Origin: Candidatus Neomicrothrix sp. UBA2517
GTDB lineage: Bacteria; Actinomycetota; Acidimicrobiia; Acidimicrobiales; UBA8592
Direction: 5' to 3'
Assembly (NCBI GenBank): GCA_002341185.1
Contig: DDNP01000028.1
Coordinates: forward strand, 31,692 to 95,691
Length of the DNA stretch: 64,000 nucleotides
Part shown: piece after piece, positions 45,101 to 53,352 of the stretch
How the letters are laid out: the number at the start of each line of letters is the position of its first letter
Numbering within the stretch: the stretch's first letter is position 1
Notes under the pieces: generated by a model
The model's database searches: none
What the model was told of the DNA's origin: nothing
The model's input: the letters and a program-made list of their open reading frames with translations, nothing else
Position numbers and translations under genes: made by a program

Positions 45101-46796
45101 AGTCATACAACCTATTGCTAGATTCGATAATGTAATCCACCTCATCAAGTTGCGATAATAATAATTCTGGTTTTGATAAGCCAGTAATAGGGTCAACGGA
45201 AGAATCTGTGCGGAAAAGATCTAATTCAATAAACCTGTAGTCATTTCCCCCTCGAATGGTTGAGCGAACTGGAACAGTATCATCCCAAACTTGACGAGAA
45301 ATTGTGGAGTTATCGGGAACGTTCTCAACCACCCACGCTGTAGCAATCAACCTCGGATTAGTTTTTTGGTAAACGCCATTAACAAAACCAATGCCCCAGA
45401 AAAGAACTACTCCGATCGTAAGTACGCAAAATAATAAAACGCAATTCCATGCAATCTTGTTGGGTTCATGAGCCCTTAACCGGCGAGATGCCCCAACCCA
45501 CAATTTATGAATTCCAAACCCCCCAAAAACAATAAGGATCGGGTAAATGGGCAGGTAATACCGGTTCAAAGGATTGAATTGTTGCGTTACAAGCCCTCCT
45601 AAAGCTAGAAGAAACGAAACAGGTATCAATAAAGAAAAATCGTGTTCACGCAAGATTCTGCGACCAATAAAACCCATACCAACTAGAACGCAAATACTTG
45701 TGGCTGGCCCCATACCGGACCAGAACATTGATTTCAAAGGGGAAAACAGGGGAATCCGGTTAACCCATTGTATAACCCAAGGGAAGTCTCCACCTTCGTT
45801 CACGGCTCGTAAGTATTGAAGGTCAGCAAGAAAATTTGGATCAAGGCGCAAAAAACCGGAGAAAGCATACGGCTGAAAGAGCCGAAACGTACCGATTCCC
45901 GATAATCCAGATACTGAAACTAAAGAGATAAAAGAGATAAAGGGCATGAAAAGCCTCATCCGACCAACTCCTGCAAAAGTTCGCTTTGAAAATACTGCTA
46001 AAGCGAACGCAAAGACTGGTGAAATAAAAACAATAAATCCTGTGAATTTCGATGCAGCCGCAAGTCCACAAAAGAATCCAATGAGAAGCGCCCTATAAAT
46101 CCCTTTCCGGTTACAAATAGATTTATTATCTGAAATTTTTGATGATTTCAAAAATAGCACTGACAACAAAACTGCTGCGGTACTAAAGAATGTCACCCAT
46201 GGTTCAGATCCATGGAAATGACTATATTGAATATGGAGTGGGGAAAAAGTTAGAAGGGCTGCGGCGACTAAACCTGCAGGTCGAGAAAACAGAGCACGTC
46301 CCAACAAATAGGTAAGTAAAACAGTTCCAGTGTCAATTAAAGCAGCTAGTAATCTTCCAATATTTTGAACTTCATATCCGCTATTGAAGGTTTTGACTGT
46401 GTAGCTCTCTCCGGACGAAGATAATCGATCTTCCTGCAGATTAATACCCGCCCTGTCAACAATTGAGACAACCCAATTGGATAAGAAAAAATCTGCCTCA
46501 AGAAATTCAGCGACACCTTTCGTTGCAAACAAGGGAAGAGTGCCATACACCCACGTATCTCGATAACTATACGGGTTTAAATCTGACTTCTCAGAATTAA
46601 AGTAAGTTACTGGGTCCTCCCAATTAATATCTGAGGTTACGATGCTCCAGTAACGTTCATCAGGGTGTTGGTGGGTCCCTTCATCCCAATCTAAATTCCA
46701 CACTCGTAAAATAAAGGCAACCAACAGCAGGATTACGAGCCCGATCCTTCTGAGGGATCTCCGCTTCTTCACTTTAAGTTGCATGGGATTAGCCAT
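42102..46796 (-). CDS. Giant GT39/PMT-DUF2298 fusion membrane protein
   Basis: 1564 residues. The N-terminal half (about 15-640) is a PMT/GT-C glycosyltransferase: after a basic start and first helix comes DWDEGTHQHPDERYW (about 37-51), with acidic and His catalytic candidates, then about a dozen helices and a periplasmic domain. The second half (about 690-1560) is a DUF2298 (Chlor_Arch_YYY) unit with PPYDPWFAGGVMNYYYFGW, FPFFTFIFGDLHPHLMG and, near the C-terminus, VLGWSSHQRQQRMGYQ. These families are usually described from Chloroflexi and Archaea. It probably builds or flips a surface glycan or glycolipid. The last 45 bases are shared with the convergent Agl23-like gene. Start ATG 46796 or 46784. 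Confidence 0.85.
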   Translation of the reverse strand: MANPMQLKVKKRRSLRRIGLVILLLVAFILRVWNLDWDEGTHQHPDERYWSIVTSDINWEDPVTYFNSEKSDLNPYSYRDTWVYGTLPLFATKGVAEFLEADFFLSNWVVSIVDRAGINLQEDRLSSSGESYTVKTFNSGYEVQNIGRLLAALIDTGTVLLTYLLGRALFSRPAGLVAAALLTFSPLHIQYSHFHGSEPWVTFFSTAAVLLSVLFLKSSKISDNKSICNRKGIYRALLIGFFCGLAAASKFTGFIVFISPVFAFALAVFSKRTFAGVGRMRLFMPFISFISLVSVSGLSGIGTFRLFQPYAFSGFLRLDPNFLADLQYLRAVNEGGDFPWVIQWVNRIPLFSPLKSMFWSGMGPATSICVLVGMGFIGRRILREHDFSLLIPVSFLLALGGLVTQQFNPLNRYYLPIYPILIVFGGFGIHKLWVGASRRLRAHEPNKIAWNCVLLFCVLTIGVVLFWGIGFVNGVYQKTNPRLIATAWVVENVPDNSTISRQVWDDTVPVRSTIRGGNDYRFIELDLFRTDSSVDPITGLSKPELLLSQLDEVDYIIESSNRLYDSIPRMPAEYPFTTAYYESLFSGQLGFINVASFENKPSLFGFDLPSWGGEETFSVYDHPTVTVWEKSDKWDIEKARQILNPFASANAPNLSPREGAANALLLHPSQYRSLQSGETFSERFSSDFFVGSLGWLWWFLWLQISALITLPLILRLCQSLPDRGYGLSKVFGFLATGTVTWVLVSWGFIDFSRFAPIVSLLILLIGSIWHVFKSSSLIKDFFIHEKRTWITVEVVFTSVFFTVLMLRFLNPDLWDAFRGGEKPMELAYLTAVGRSEALPPYDPWFAGGVMNYYYFGWFLLAVPMVALGLRPEFVFQFGLATYVSLAVVGVMTIVVNIVGFSKKRTSVKSTISFAAVKLGLLTAFIFAIAGTFDGIRRYHQQFREIDKWNILSHWPVVGDFFEFFGGFMAWVQGTPLPSYDWWSPTRVNSGNFDITEFPFFTFIFGDLHPHLMGMSIFMLLVGLSLAYIFSCYEGRFLHSIVLASTLGFIMAISKMMNTWDTPTLCLIVLVALSLGGACYRMDVDSLSLVNRKSESILWLVIGSSIALSGFGSRFGLITVISVLVTLIAGVSCVVPGEVRLRMLVFIRHLLIAFISFLILAIPYDQARQTFDLGLQRTSWVSPFSDFLSHWGLFLFIAATFMFVEIDRRRREEEATKTFRVRFPRGKSTSLNFFTSVVYTVVSVSFGLIVGWAFALSVFGLSSTVHLLVLELLSSRSVRRVSALCFWAVGFAILAGPEIFVVSNDVERMNTVFKFWLQCWALFAVSSALSIQLIWEYIRELKVRRPYPERFSFAGFWPASLVIILIISLIYPVSSIGPRLDARFSKDLKTLNGMSYLSSQPSFARYDSGQNAEPSLIQIGEDLELINWFRSSVHGSPTIVEWTGLSYDWNSRISIYTGLPTVLGWSSHQRQQRMGYQDMISERKLAIQKFYALESHEYMTTFLLTYDVSYIVVGVQERRFVSSKALTHLGEHPGISQVFRGQLNSIYRVDESILWELAEAISETS

Positions 46797-46910
46797 GACA
46801 AAGACTAGATCGTCATAGCGAAAGAAACGAAGTTAGTAGCGATTCAGGTTTGAGTACCCAATTCATAAATAAACTTCATAAAGAGAAGCGAAGGTATCTC
46901 ATTAAGCAAA

Positions 46911-47558
46911 ATGAGGCGGTATTATCATAATATGGCAGTTGATGAAACCCATGTTGGTGCTGATGCTTTAGAAGTTACCGAAGCGGCCCTATCTACAGTT
47001 ATGGAAGTGCGGTCTGAGGAAGAGAACCCTGAATCTACAGCTCTCAGAGTAGCAATTACCGGAGCAAATGGTCCAGAATTCTCTTATGATCTCTCTTTTG
47101 AAGATATAGAAGAAGCTGCACCCGATGATCACATTTATCAGGTGAGCGAACTAACCATAGTTATTCCCAAAGTTGATCTTGAGAATTTATCCGGAGCAAC
47201 TCTTGACCTTCCAAGCAATCCAATGCAAGGCGGGTTAGTAATACGAAACCCCAACCGCCCAAAGATGTTAGAAGGCGAAGATATCGAGCTGATCGGAACA
47301 CCAGGGGAGAAACTACAACAACTGCTTGATACACACATAAATCCGTCCTTAGCCGCACATTCTGGTTACGCAGAATTAGTAAAGATGGATGGTACTAGCG
47401 CTCATATCCTTATGGGAGGCGGTTGCCAAGGCTGTGCTATGTCAGCTGCGACCCTCAGGCAAGGAATTGAAGTAATGATTGCTGAAGCGATACCCGAAAT
47501 TACAGAGATCGTTGACGTCACTGATCATGAAGCAGGAGAAAATCCTTTTTTTGAGTGA
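46911..47558 (+). CDS. nfuA: Fe-S cluster carrier protein NfuA-like
   Basis: 215 residues (208 if the second ATG at 46932 is used, which has GAGGCGG upstream). The N-terminal half (about 20-105) is a degenerate HesB/IscA-like fold without the three cluster Cys, as in NfuA. The C-terminal half (about 125-205) is a NifU domain with the CxxC pair in GGGCQGCAMS (about 171-174). It carries and delivers 4Fe-4S clusters to apo-proteins. Several clients are in this window: IorAB, MoaA, ferrochelatase, RecB-like nuclease. Confidence 0.88.
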   Translation: MRRYYHNMAVDETHVGADALEVTEAALSTVMEVRSEEENPESTALRVAITGANGPEFSYDLSFEDIEEAAPDDHIYQVSELTIVIPKVDLENLSGATLDLPSNPMQGGLVIRNPNRPKMLEGEDIELIGTPGEKLQQLLDTHINPSLAAHSGYAELVKMDGTSAHILMGGGCQGCAMSAATLRQGIEVMIAEAIPEITEIVDVTDHEAGENPFFE

Positions 47559-47565
47559 GGTAGAA

Positions 47566-49404
47566 TTAGAAATCAGATTCCAAAATCGTTTTTACAATCC
47601 CATCAGGGTCAAGTCCTAATTCAGATAGAAGGGTTTCGGGGTTTCCTTGATCAACGAAGGAGACAGGAACTCCTTTAGTGATTATTGTTGGCGTCGAACC
47701 TGTTGATTCACGCAAATGACTAGCTATTGAAGATCCTACACCCCCTTCAATGACTCCATCTTCAAGAGTCACAACCAGTGAATGCTTATGAGCAGCAGCT
47801 AACATTTCGGGATCTAGCGGCGCGACGACACGAACATCCCAAACGCTTACGCTATAGCCATCTTTCTTAAGTATCTCAGCTGCGTCTTGAGCTGATTCAA
47901 GCATCTTCCCAACAGAAAGAATGCATATGTCAACTCCTTCAGAGACGACGCGGGCGTTTAAGCCTGACCCTACTTCATTTTCAGGCACAGAAGGAGCAGG
48001 AGTTCGTGGATAACGAATCGCCACAGGTCCAGTGGTGATGTCTAAAGCATCAGAGAACATTTGCTGAAGTTCTTGGTAGGACGAAGGAGCGAACATTGTC
48101 ATTCCAGGGACCTTGGTGAGTAGCATCATATCTAATAATCCATGATGTGATGCTCCATCCGGTCCAGTGATTCCAGCTCGGTCAATACAGAAGATTACAG
48201 GTTGCTCATGTAAGGCTACGTCAAAGTTGACCTGATCAAAGGCTCGATTCAAGAAGGTAGCGTAAACTGCAACTACTGGTCGTAATCCGCCCATAGCCAT
48301 GCCTGCAGCAGCAGTAGTAGCGTGCTGTTCAGCGATGCCGACATCAAAGAAACGATCAGGGAACCGTTCTGAGAAGGGGAGTAGACCAGTACTATCAGGC
48401 ATTGCAGCTGTGATCGCCACCAGTTCTGGGTGGGTCTCGGCCTCTTTAATGAGAATCTCAGTAAAAGCAGAGGTGTAACTGCCAGGTTTAGGCGTCCCTA
48501 TGTCATGGAGCCTTTTGATTGGGTCATTTTCAGCCGGGCCGTATCCTCTACCTTTCTCAGTCAGAACATGAATTACAGTTGGGCCTTCAAAACCAGAAGC
48601 ATTTCGAAGTGCCTTTTCAAGTGCTTCAACATTGTGCCCATCAAACGGCCCATTGTATCGAATCCCAAGATCCTCAAAGAAAGAAGTAGGATCCCAAATT
48701 TCCCTAACAGCTGCCTTTGCCGCATCAATTGCCCGCTCAACTGAAAGTCCGAGAACTTCCCGAGATGGTAACAAGCTTTTAACTTTCGATTCAATCTTTT
48801 CTTGTTGCTCAAGGTATTTCGGGTTGTTCCGCAACTTTTTGAGACTATCCGAAAGTAGAGAAACCGTTGGCGCATACGACCTGCCATTATCATTTAGGAT
48901 AATGATCGCATTACTGCCAGAGTGACCAAGGTTATTTAGACCCTCAAATGCCATTCCGCCAGTCAAAGCTCCATCACCGATTACGGCTATAACTCTTCTG
49001 CCTTCTCCGATACTGCTTTCTTGAGCTGTTGCAATACCGAATGCGTAACTTAATGCAGTAGAAGCATGGCTGTTCTCGATCCAATCATGGTCAGATTCAG
49101 AGCGGCTGGGATAACCGGAGAGGCCTCCATCTTTTCGAAGAGTTTTAAAATCTCCTAACCTTCCTGTGAACATTTTGTGAACGTAAGCCTGATGGCCAGT
49201 ATCCCAAAGGAGAATGTCGCGTGGAGAATCAAAGACACGGTGGAGTGCAATAGTAAGCTCTACTACGCCTAAGTTTGATCCTAAATGCCCACCATTTTCC
49301 TGCACTGTTTCGACAATAAACTCACGTATTTCGGAACTTAAGGAAGTCAACTGATCATATGACAATCGCCTTAAATCAGCTGGGCATGTGATCTGTTCAA
49401 GCAT
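47566..49404 (-). CDS. dxs: 1-deoxy-D-xylulose-5-phosphate synthase
   Basis: 612 residues from the ATG at 49404, which has GAGGA seven bases upstream; a longer frame to 49449 is unlikely. Thiamine-diphosphate site: GDGALTGGMAFEGLNNLG and NDNGRSYAPTV. Transketolase pyrimidine domain: DVGIAEQHATTAAAGMA, and DRAGITGPDGASHHG. It condenses pyruvate and glyceraldehyde-3-phosphate in the first step of the MEP pathway to isoprenoids, feeding the undecaprenyl carrier used by UppP and the glycosyltransferases of this region. Convergent with nfuA, 7 bases apart. Confidence 0.96.
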   Translation of the reverse strand: MLEQITCPADLRRLSYDQLTSLSSEIREFIVETVQENGGHLGSNLGVVELTIALHRVFDSPRDILLWDTGHQAYVHKMFTGRLGDFKTLRKDGGLSGYPSRSESDHDWIENSHASTALSYAFGIATAQESSIGEGRRVIAVIGDGALTGGMAFEGLNNLGHSGSNAIIILNDNGRSYAPTVSLLSDSLKKLRNNPKYLEQQEKIESKVKSLLPSREVLGLSVERAIDAAKAAVREIWDPTSFFEDLGIRYNGPFDGHNVEALEKALRNASGFEGPTVIHVLTEKGRGYGPAENDPIKRLHDIGTPKPGSYTSAFTEILIKEAETHPELVAITAAMPDSTGLLPFSERFPDRFFDVGIAEQHATTAAAGMAMGGLRPVVAVYATFLNRAFDQVNFDVALHEQPVIFCIDRAGITGPDGASHHGLLDMMLLTKVPGMTMFAPSSYQELQQMFSDALDITTGPVAIRYPRTPAPSVPENEVGSGLNARVVSEGVDICILSVGKMLESAQDAAEILKKDGYSVSVWDVRVVAPLDPEMLAAAHKHSLVVTLEDGVIEGGVGSSIASHLRESTGSTPTIITKGVPVSFVDQGNPETLLSELGLDPDGIVKTILESDF

Positions 49405-49475
49405 AGTAGTCCTCATTTGTAAACTACCAACATAATACCTCGTGAACACAGCTACATAGCTATGAAATTCGACAC

Positions 49476-50279
49476 CTATAAATTACTTACCTTGGTATTC
49501 TCTTGAGAAATGGTTTTACTAACCCAAGAGTTCAACTTGACTCCAAGACAATAAGCGACCCCAAGCACAGCCGCCCCCCCGACGGCGTCAATCCAATAGT
49601 GGTTAGCGGTCACCAGAATCGCAAACAACGTCCAAATCGGATACGAAGCAATAGCGATACGACTGGTTCGGCTTTCTAAATGTCTTCTAATTGCAAGCCA
49701 ACTCCATAGAGCCCATGCAAAATGCAAGCTAGGCATCGCGGCATATTGGTTTGAAAGGCTTTCCATTAGTCCAGAATCGAAACTCCATAGACCACCATAT
49801 TCTGCCATTGTGTCAATAAACGGGCTATCAACGCACGCACCTACTTCTCTGCAGTTGCCTAATAGTCGCGGGGGCATTAAGGGGAACAAGGCAAAACCTA
49901 CCAAGGCAAGCCCTGTTGTCAGTAGACCGATAGTCCTCCATTTCGTATATTCAACTGGTACTCGAACAAATAGAAAAATTAGCACACCAAGAGTCACAAC
50001 AAAATGAAGAGTTCCGTAGAAGATATTCCAGAAGCGCAAAAACCAGACCCAACCGTCAAACCAGCTTTGTAATGATGGCTCAAAATAGAAGCCAAGAAAT
50101 CGCTCAGTTTCGATCATGTAGTCTGCGTTACGATAGGCCGTATCAGAAGTTACCGATGCGGATCCAAATTGATTCCTAACCCACGAATAACACGTATAAC
50201 AAATAGTTAATAGAAATAATTCACGTACCCATACCAATTTCTTAGATGAATAATTAACTTGAATTACATCATCACGCAT
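49476..50279 (-). CDS. PAP2-superfamily membrane phosphatase/phosphotransferase
   Basis: 267 residues with about six membrane helices. The C-terminal PAP2 motifs are MPSLHFAWALW (about 180-190; SxH) and ANHYWIDAVGGA (about 226-237; His and Asp), with FPLMPPRLLG as the preceding extracytoplasmic motif. This pattern is that of the inositolphosphotransferase-like PAP2_3 branch, which acts on lipid-linked phosphates or phosphoinositol head groups outside the membrane. It follows the LPG-synthase-like gene by 12 bases on the same strand, so the two probably act together on lipid intermediates. Confidence 0.83.
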   Translation of the reverse strand: MRDDVIQVNYSSKKLVWVRELFLLTICYTCYSWVRNQFGSASVTSDTAYRNADYMIETERFLGFYFEPSLQSWFDGWVWFLRFWNIFYGTLHFVVTLGVLIFLFVRVPVEYTKWRTIGLLTTGLALVGFALFPLMPPRLLGNCREVGACVDSPFIDTMAEYGGLWSFDSGLMESLSNQYAAMPSLHFAWALWSWLAIRRHLESRTSRIAIASYPIWTLFAILVTANHYWIDAVGGAAVLGVAYCLGVKLNSWVSKTISQENTKVSNL

Positions 50280-50291
50280 CAGAAACCTAAA

Positions 50292-51320
50292 CTAAGCCTC
50301 GCTCTGGGCAGCATCAAGGCTACTGCCCCCTTTCCGTCCACCGAAAATAAGGAGAGGGAAACCTATAAGACTTCCAAGAAGCGTCAAAGCATAGATCGAT
50401 AATCCTAAAGCAAGTGCTTGTTCCGATGGGACGTTGATACCTGAGAGGAAAACAACAAGCGTTCCCTCTCTAACACCCAATCCCCCTATCCCTAGAGGTA
50501 ATACTTGAATGATAAGAACAGCTGGGATGAAAGCCATCAACGCTGTTAAGCCAACCTGATCAATTCCCAATGCTTCCACTGCGCAACCAGCAGCCAGTAA
50601 GAGCATAAATTGATACGCAAAAGCGGAAAGGATAACTTCTCTAGCAGCTTTAGGGTGCTGTCGTAGGCGGTCAATTCCTAAATGAATAGCATTAGCGAAA
50701 CGTAAAACACCTTTTCGATTCCGCAAACCTTGACCTATGCGGTCATTCCCCAGCATAAGCAAAACAAGCACTAAACCTATTAATGTTATGAATCCTATAA
50801 TTAGCGGAATCCTTGTTGAGTTACCCAGTCCAGTTAATCCAGGATTAATTGCAAATCCAATAAACGTTATGACGGGTAAGACTAGCCAGCCGCTCAATCG
50901 TTCAAAGACAACTGATGTGAAACTTATAGGTCCATCATTCGTATCTTTTGTTAATCTACTTACCCTCACAACATCGCCGCCAACTGTAGTCGGGAGGAAA
51001 TTTGAGACAAATTGCCCTGACATGTAATGACTAAAAAGCCGCCCAAGCGGCTGGCGAACTCCCAAAGCTATCAAAACTCTTTGCCAACGAACTGCTCCAA
51101 GGATAAACCCAGTCAACGTAAAGACGAAAGCCCCGATACTCCAAATGGCAGTTTCGCTGTTCCAGTCAGGTAACTCATCCCAGTCGAGATCATCCATTGA
51201 CACAATCACTACAAGGAGCAAAGCAACACTTAACCCAATGCGGAGGGGGACAGTAACGTACTTGCTTTTCCACCATTTTGGCTTTTGAGTGGAAACGTCA
51301 GTAGTTGTTTCAAAGCTCAT
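50292..51320 (-). CDS. Lysylphosphatidylglycerol-synthase TM-region/UPF0104 family protein
   Basis: 342 residues from the ATG at 51320; a frame with earlier ATG (51362) or TTG (51374) starts exists and no ribosome-binding site decides between them. About eight membrane helices. The conserved stretch HYMSGQFVSNFLPTTVGGDVVRVSRL and PLGIGGLGVREGTLV are the hallmarks of the MprF N-terminal flippase/AglD-like family. Members flip lipids or act in polyprenyl-phosphate sugar biosynthesis. The MprF synthetase domain is absent. It pairs with the PAP2 gene. Confidence 0.84.
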   Translation of the reverse strand: MSFETTTDVSTQKPKWWKSKYVTVPLRIGLSVALLLVVIVSMDDLDWDELPDWNSETAIWSIGAFVFTLTGFILGAVRWQRVLIALGVRQPLGRLFSHYMSGQFVSNFLPTTVGGDVVRVSRLTKDTNDGPISFTSVVFERLSGWLVLPVITFIGFAINPGLTGLGNSTRIPLIIGFITLIGLVLVLLMLGNDRIGQGLRNRKGVLRFANAIHLGIDRLRQHPKAAREVILSAFAYQFMLLLAAGCAVEALGIDQVGLTALMAFIPAVLIIQVLPLGIGGLGVREGTLVVFLSGINVPSEQALALGLSIYALTLLGSLIGFPLLIFGGRKGGSSLDAAQSEA

Positions 51321-51472
51321 CTTAGGTTGACCTACTCCACTTGTTAGTCCGCTACAAACCATGCATTTGTGCAACCTTGATAGGTTATTGGCACAAAGAC
51401 TACTTTTGCACGATGCCTTAGGTTAAAACCAAACTTAGATACTCGAAGCCTTGATTCTAGGGGATTTTCATG

Positions 51473-51871
51473 TCAAGCGATGTCTACTCGCTCCATAAAA
51501 CGATTTCTAAACACGATTACTCGTGTGATTTGGCCCATAGCGATCTGAAGTTCTTCGGCATCTTTTTTTATCTCAAATGCACTTACTTGAAAAGTAAGTC
51601 TTCTTCCATCAACACGCGTTAGCAGAGCGCTAACCCTAACAGTTGCTCCAAGCCCTGTAGGATTCACATGGTCGACTCTTACCCGCATTCCAACAGTAGT
51701 CTCTTCATCAGAAATTTGATCAGAGACTGCGGCCATCGTTTGAGCCTCACACCATGCGATGACTCGCGGGGTTGCCAAAACCTCAACATCGCCAGATGTC
51801 AAGGCAGTTGCCAAATCATCTTTTGTAACGATGTAATCTGCTGCTGCAGGAATAGGTGCTTCCAATGCCAT
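51473..51871 (-). CDS. Hot-dog thioesterase, FlK-like
   Basis: 132 residues with the single-hot-dog pattern of fluoroacetyl-CoA thioesterase relatives: ATPRVIAWCEAQTMAAV (about 33-49; catalytic Thr/Ser and Glu positions), VGMRVRVDHVNPTGLGATVRV (about 60-80, with the conserved His) and a final RVIVFRNRFMERV. It should hydrolyse a short acyl-CoA. The family as a whole is broad and FlK specificity for fluoroacetate cannot be assumed. Divergent from tldD, 75 bases away. Confidence 0.78.
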   Translation of the reverse strand: MALEAPIPAAADYIVTKDDLATALTSGDVEVLATPRVIAWCEAQTMAAVSDQISDEETTVGMRVRVDHVNPTGLGATVRVSALLTRVDGRRLTFQVSAFEIKKDAEELQIAMGQITRVIVFRNRFMERVDIA

Positions 51872-51946
51872 ACATGTACCATACGCAAGTAAAGCGGTTG
51901 TTTGTCGGATAGGGCAATGACTTGTGAATGAAGTAATCTAATAGGT

Positions 51947-53350
51947 ATGGGAAAAGACATGATAGATCAAGATTTAATTGAGAGTGCCATAGCTGAAGCC
52001 TTAAAGACAGGTGGCGAATTTGCTGAAATTTTTGTTGAAGATAAACGATCCTCTTCAGCATATTTTGATAATGGGAAAGTAGAAGAACTAACATCAGGAA
52101 GAGACCGAGGGGCAGGAATACGCGTCGTCGTAGGTGAAACTACTGGTTTCGCACATACGGCTGATCTAAGCACAAAAGGGCTCTTAGAAGCTGCTCGGTC
52201 AGCGGCTGCTGCAGCCCGAAGTGAAGGAGGAGCAGGTTCTGTCAACAGGTTGGCACCATCAAATGCTGCATCACCTAACCCGGTCCTGATCCTTCCCGAA
52301 ACTGTGGAGAAGATAAAAAAAGTCGAACTGTTAAAGCGAGCTGATGAAGTAGCAAGAAGCCAAAGTGAATCAATCACTCAAGTCTCTGCCAGGTATGGCG
52401 ACTCAAGGCGACGCATATTGGTAGCAAACAGTGAAGGCATCTATGCGTCAGATGATCAAGTCAGAACGCTATTCTCAGTTGCGTGCGTTGCGACAGGAGA
52501 CGCAGGAATGCAAACGGGGCGAGAATCTACAGGCCGACCGATAGGTTTTGAACTTTTTGAAGAATATGACATAGAAGAGCTAGCGCAAAGGGCAGCACAA
52601 AGAGCTATAACGAAATTAAATGCAAAACCTGCACCCAGTGGGACAATGCCAGTTGTCATAGGAAGTGGTGGCGGCGGCGTTCTCTTCCATGAAGCATGTG
52701 GCCATGGCTTAGAAGCAGATTTAGTTAAAAAGCAAGCATCAGTTTTTGCTGACCGAAAAGGTGAGAAAGTCGCAAGTGAGCTCGTAACTCTAATCGACGA
52801 CGGCACAATGCCAAAAGAATGGGGAGCATTCGCTATCGATGATGAAGGGCACCCAGCCCAGAAAAATACGTTGATAGAAGATGGGATTTTAATGGACTAT
52901 ATGTGGGACGGATTACGATCACGCTCGCAAGGTCGGAAAAGTAGCGGAAACGGCAGAAGACAAAGTTACATGGTGCTCCCAATGGTTCGCATGACTAACA
53001 CATACATAGCCAATGGCGAGACCGCTCCAGAGGACATTATTGCTGATACGAAGCATGGTGTTTATGTTGCTCACCTTGGAGGAGGGCAAGTCAACACGGC
53101 AACCGGCGACTTCGTTTTCGGAATGACTGAAGCGTACCTTATAGAAAATGGAGAAATTACTGCTCCAATACGAGAGGGAAACTTGATAGGTAATGGACCA
53201 GAAGTCCTTAACCAGATAGATGCTTTAGGGAATGATTTCGAAATGGGTTCCCCTGGTACCTGTGGCAAAGATGGCCAGGGAGTACCAGTCGGAGATGGAA
53301 CGCCGACATTGAGAGTTCAAAGTTTAACAGTCGGCGGAACGGCAGCGTAA
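51947..53350 (+). CDS. tldD: TldD metalloprotease subunit
   Basis: 467 residues. The zinc motif HEACGHGLEAD (HExxxH, about 248-258) identifies the catalytic TldD subunit; SAVSxGT-type C-terminal glycines and DFVFGMTEAYLIENG are typical. With TldE it forms a heterodimeric protease that threads unfolded peptides and matures peptides such as microcins and some RiPPs. tldE begins two bases after its stop. Start is ATG 51947 or 51959. No RiPP precursor gene was seen close by. Confidence 0.94.
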   Translation: MGKDMIDQDLIESAIAEALKTGGEFAEIFVEDKRSSSAYFDNGKVEELTSGRDRGAGIRVVVGETTGFAHTADLSTKGLLEAARSAAAAARSEGGAGSVNRLAPSNAASPNPVLILPETVEKIKKVELLKRADEVARSQSESITQVSARYGDSRRRILVANSEGIYASDDQVRTLFSVACVATGDAGMQTGRESTGRPIGFELFEEYDIEELAQRAAQRAITKLNAKPAPSGTMPVVIGSGGGGVLFHEACGHGLEADLVKKQASVFADRKGEKVASELVTLIDDGTMPKEWGAFAIDDEGHPAQKNTLIEDGILMDYMWDGLRSRSQGRKSSGNGRRQSYMVLPMVRMTNTYIANGETAPEDIIADTKHGVYVAHLGGGQVNTATGDFVFGMTEAYLIENGEITAPIREGNLIGNGPEVLNQIDALGNDFEMGSPGTCGKDGQGVPVGDGTPTLRVQSLTVGGTAA

Positions 53351-53352
53351 AT

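Noticed and set aside
51473..51871. Fluoroacetate-resistance thioesterase FlK
   Set aside because: The fold and motif spacing fit, but the family is broad and there is no organofluorine gene nearby, so the specific function is not claimed.
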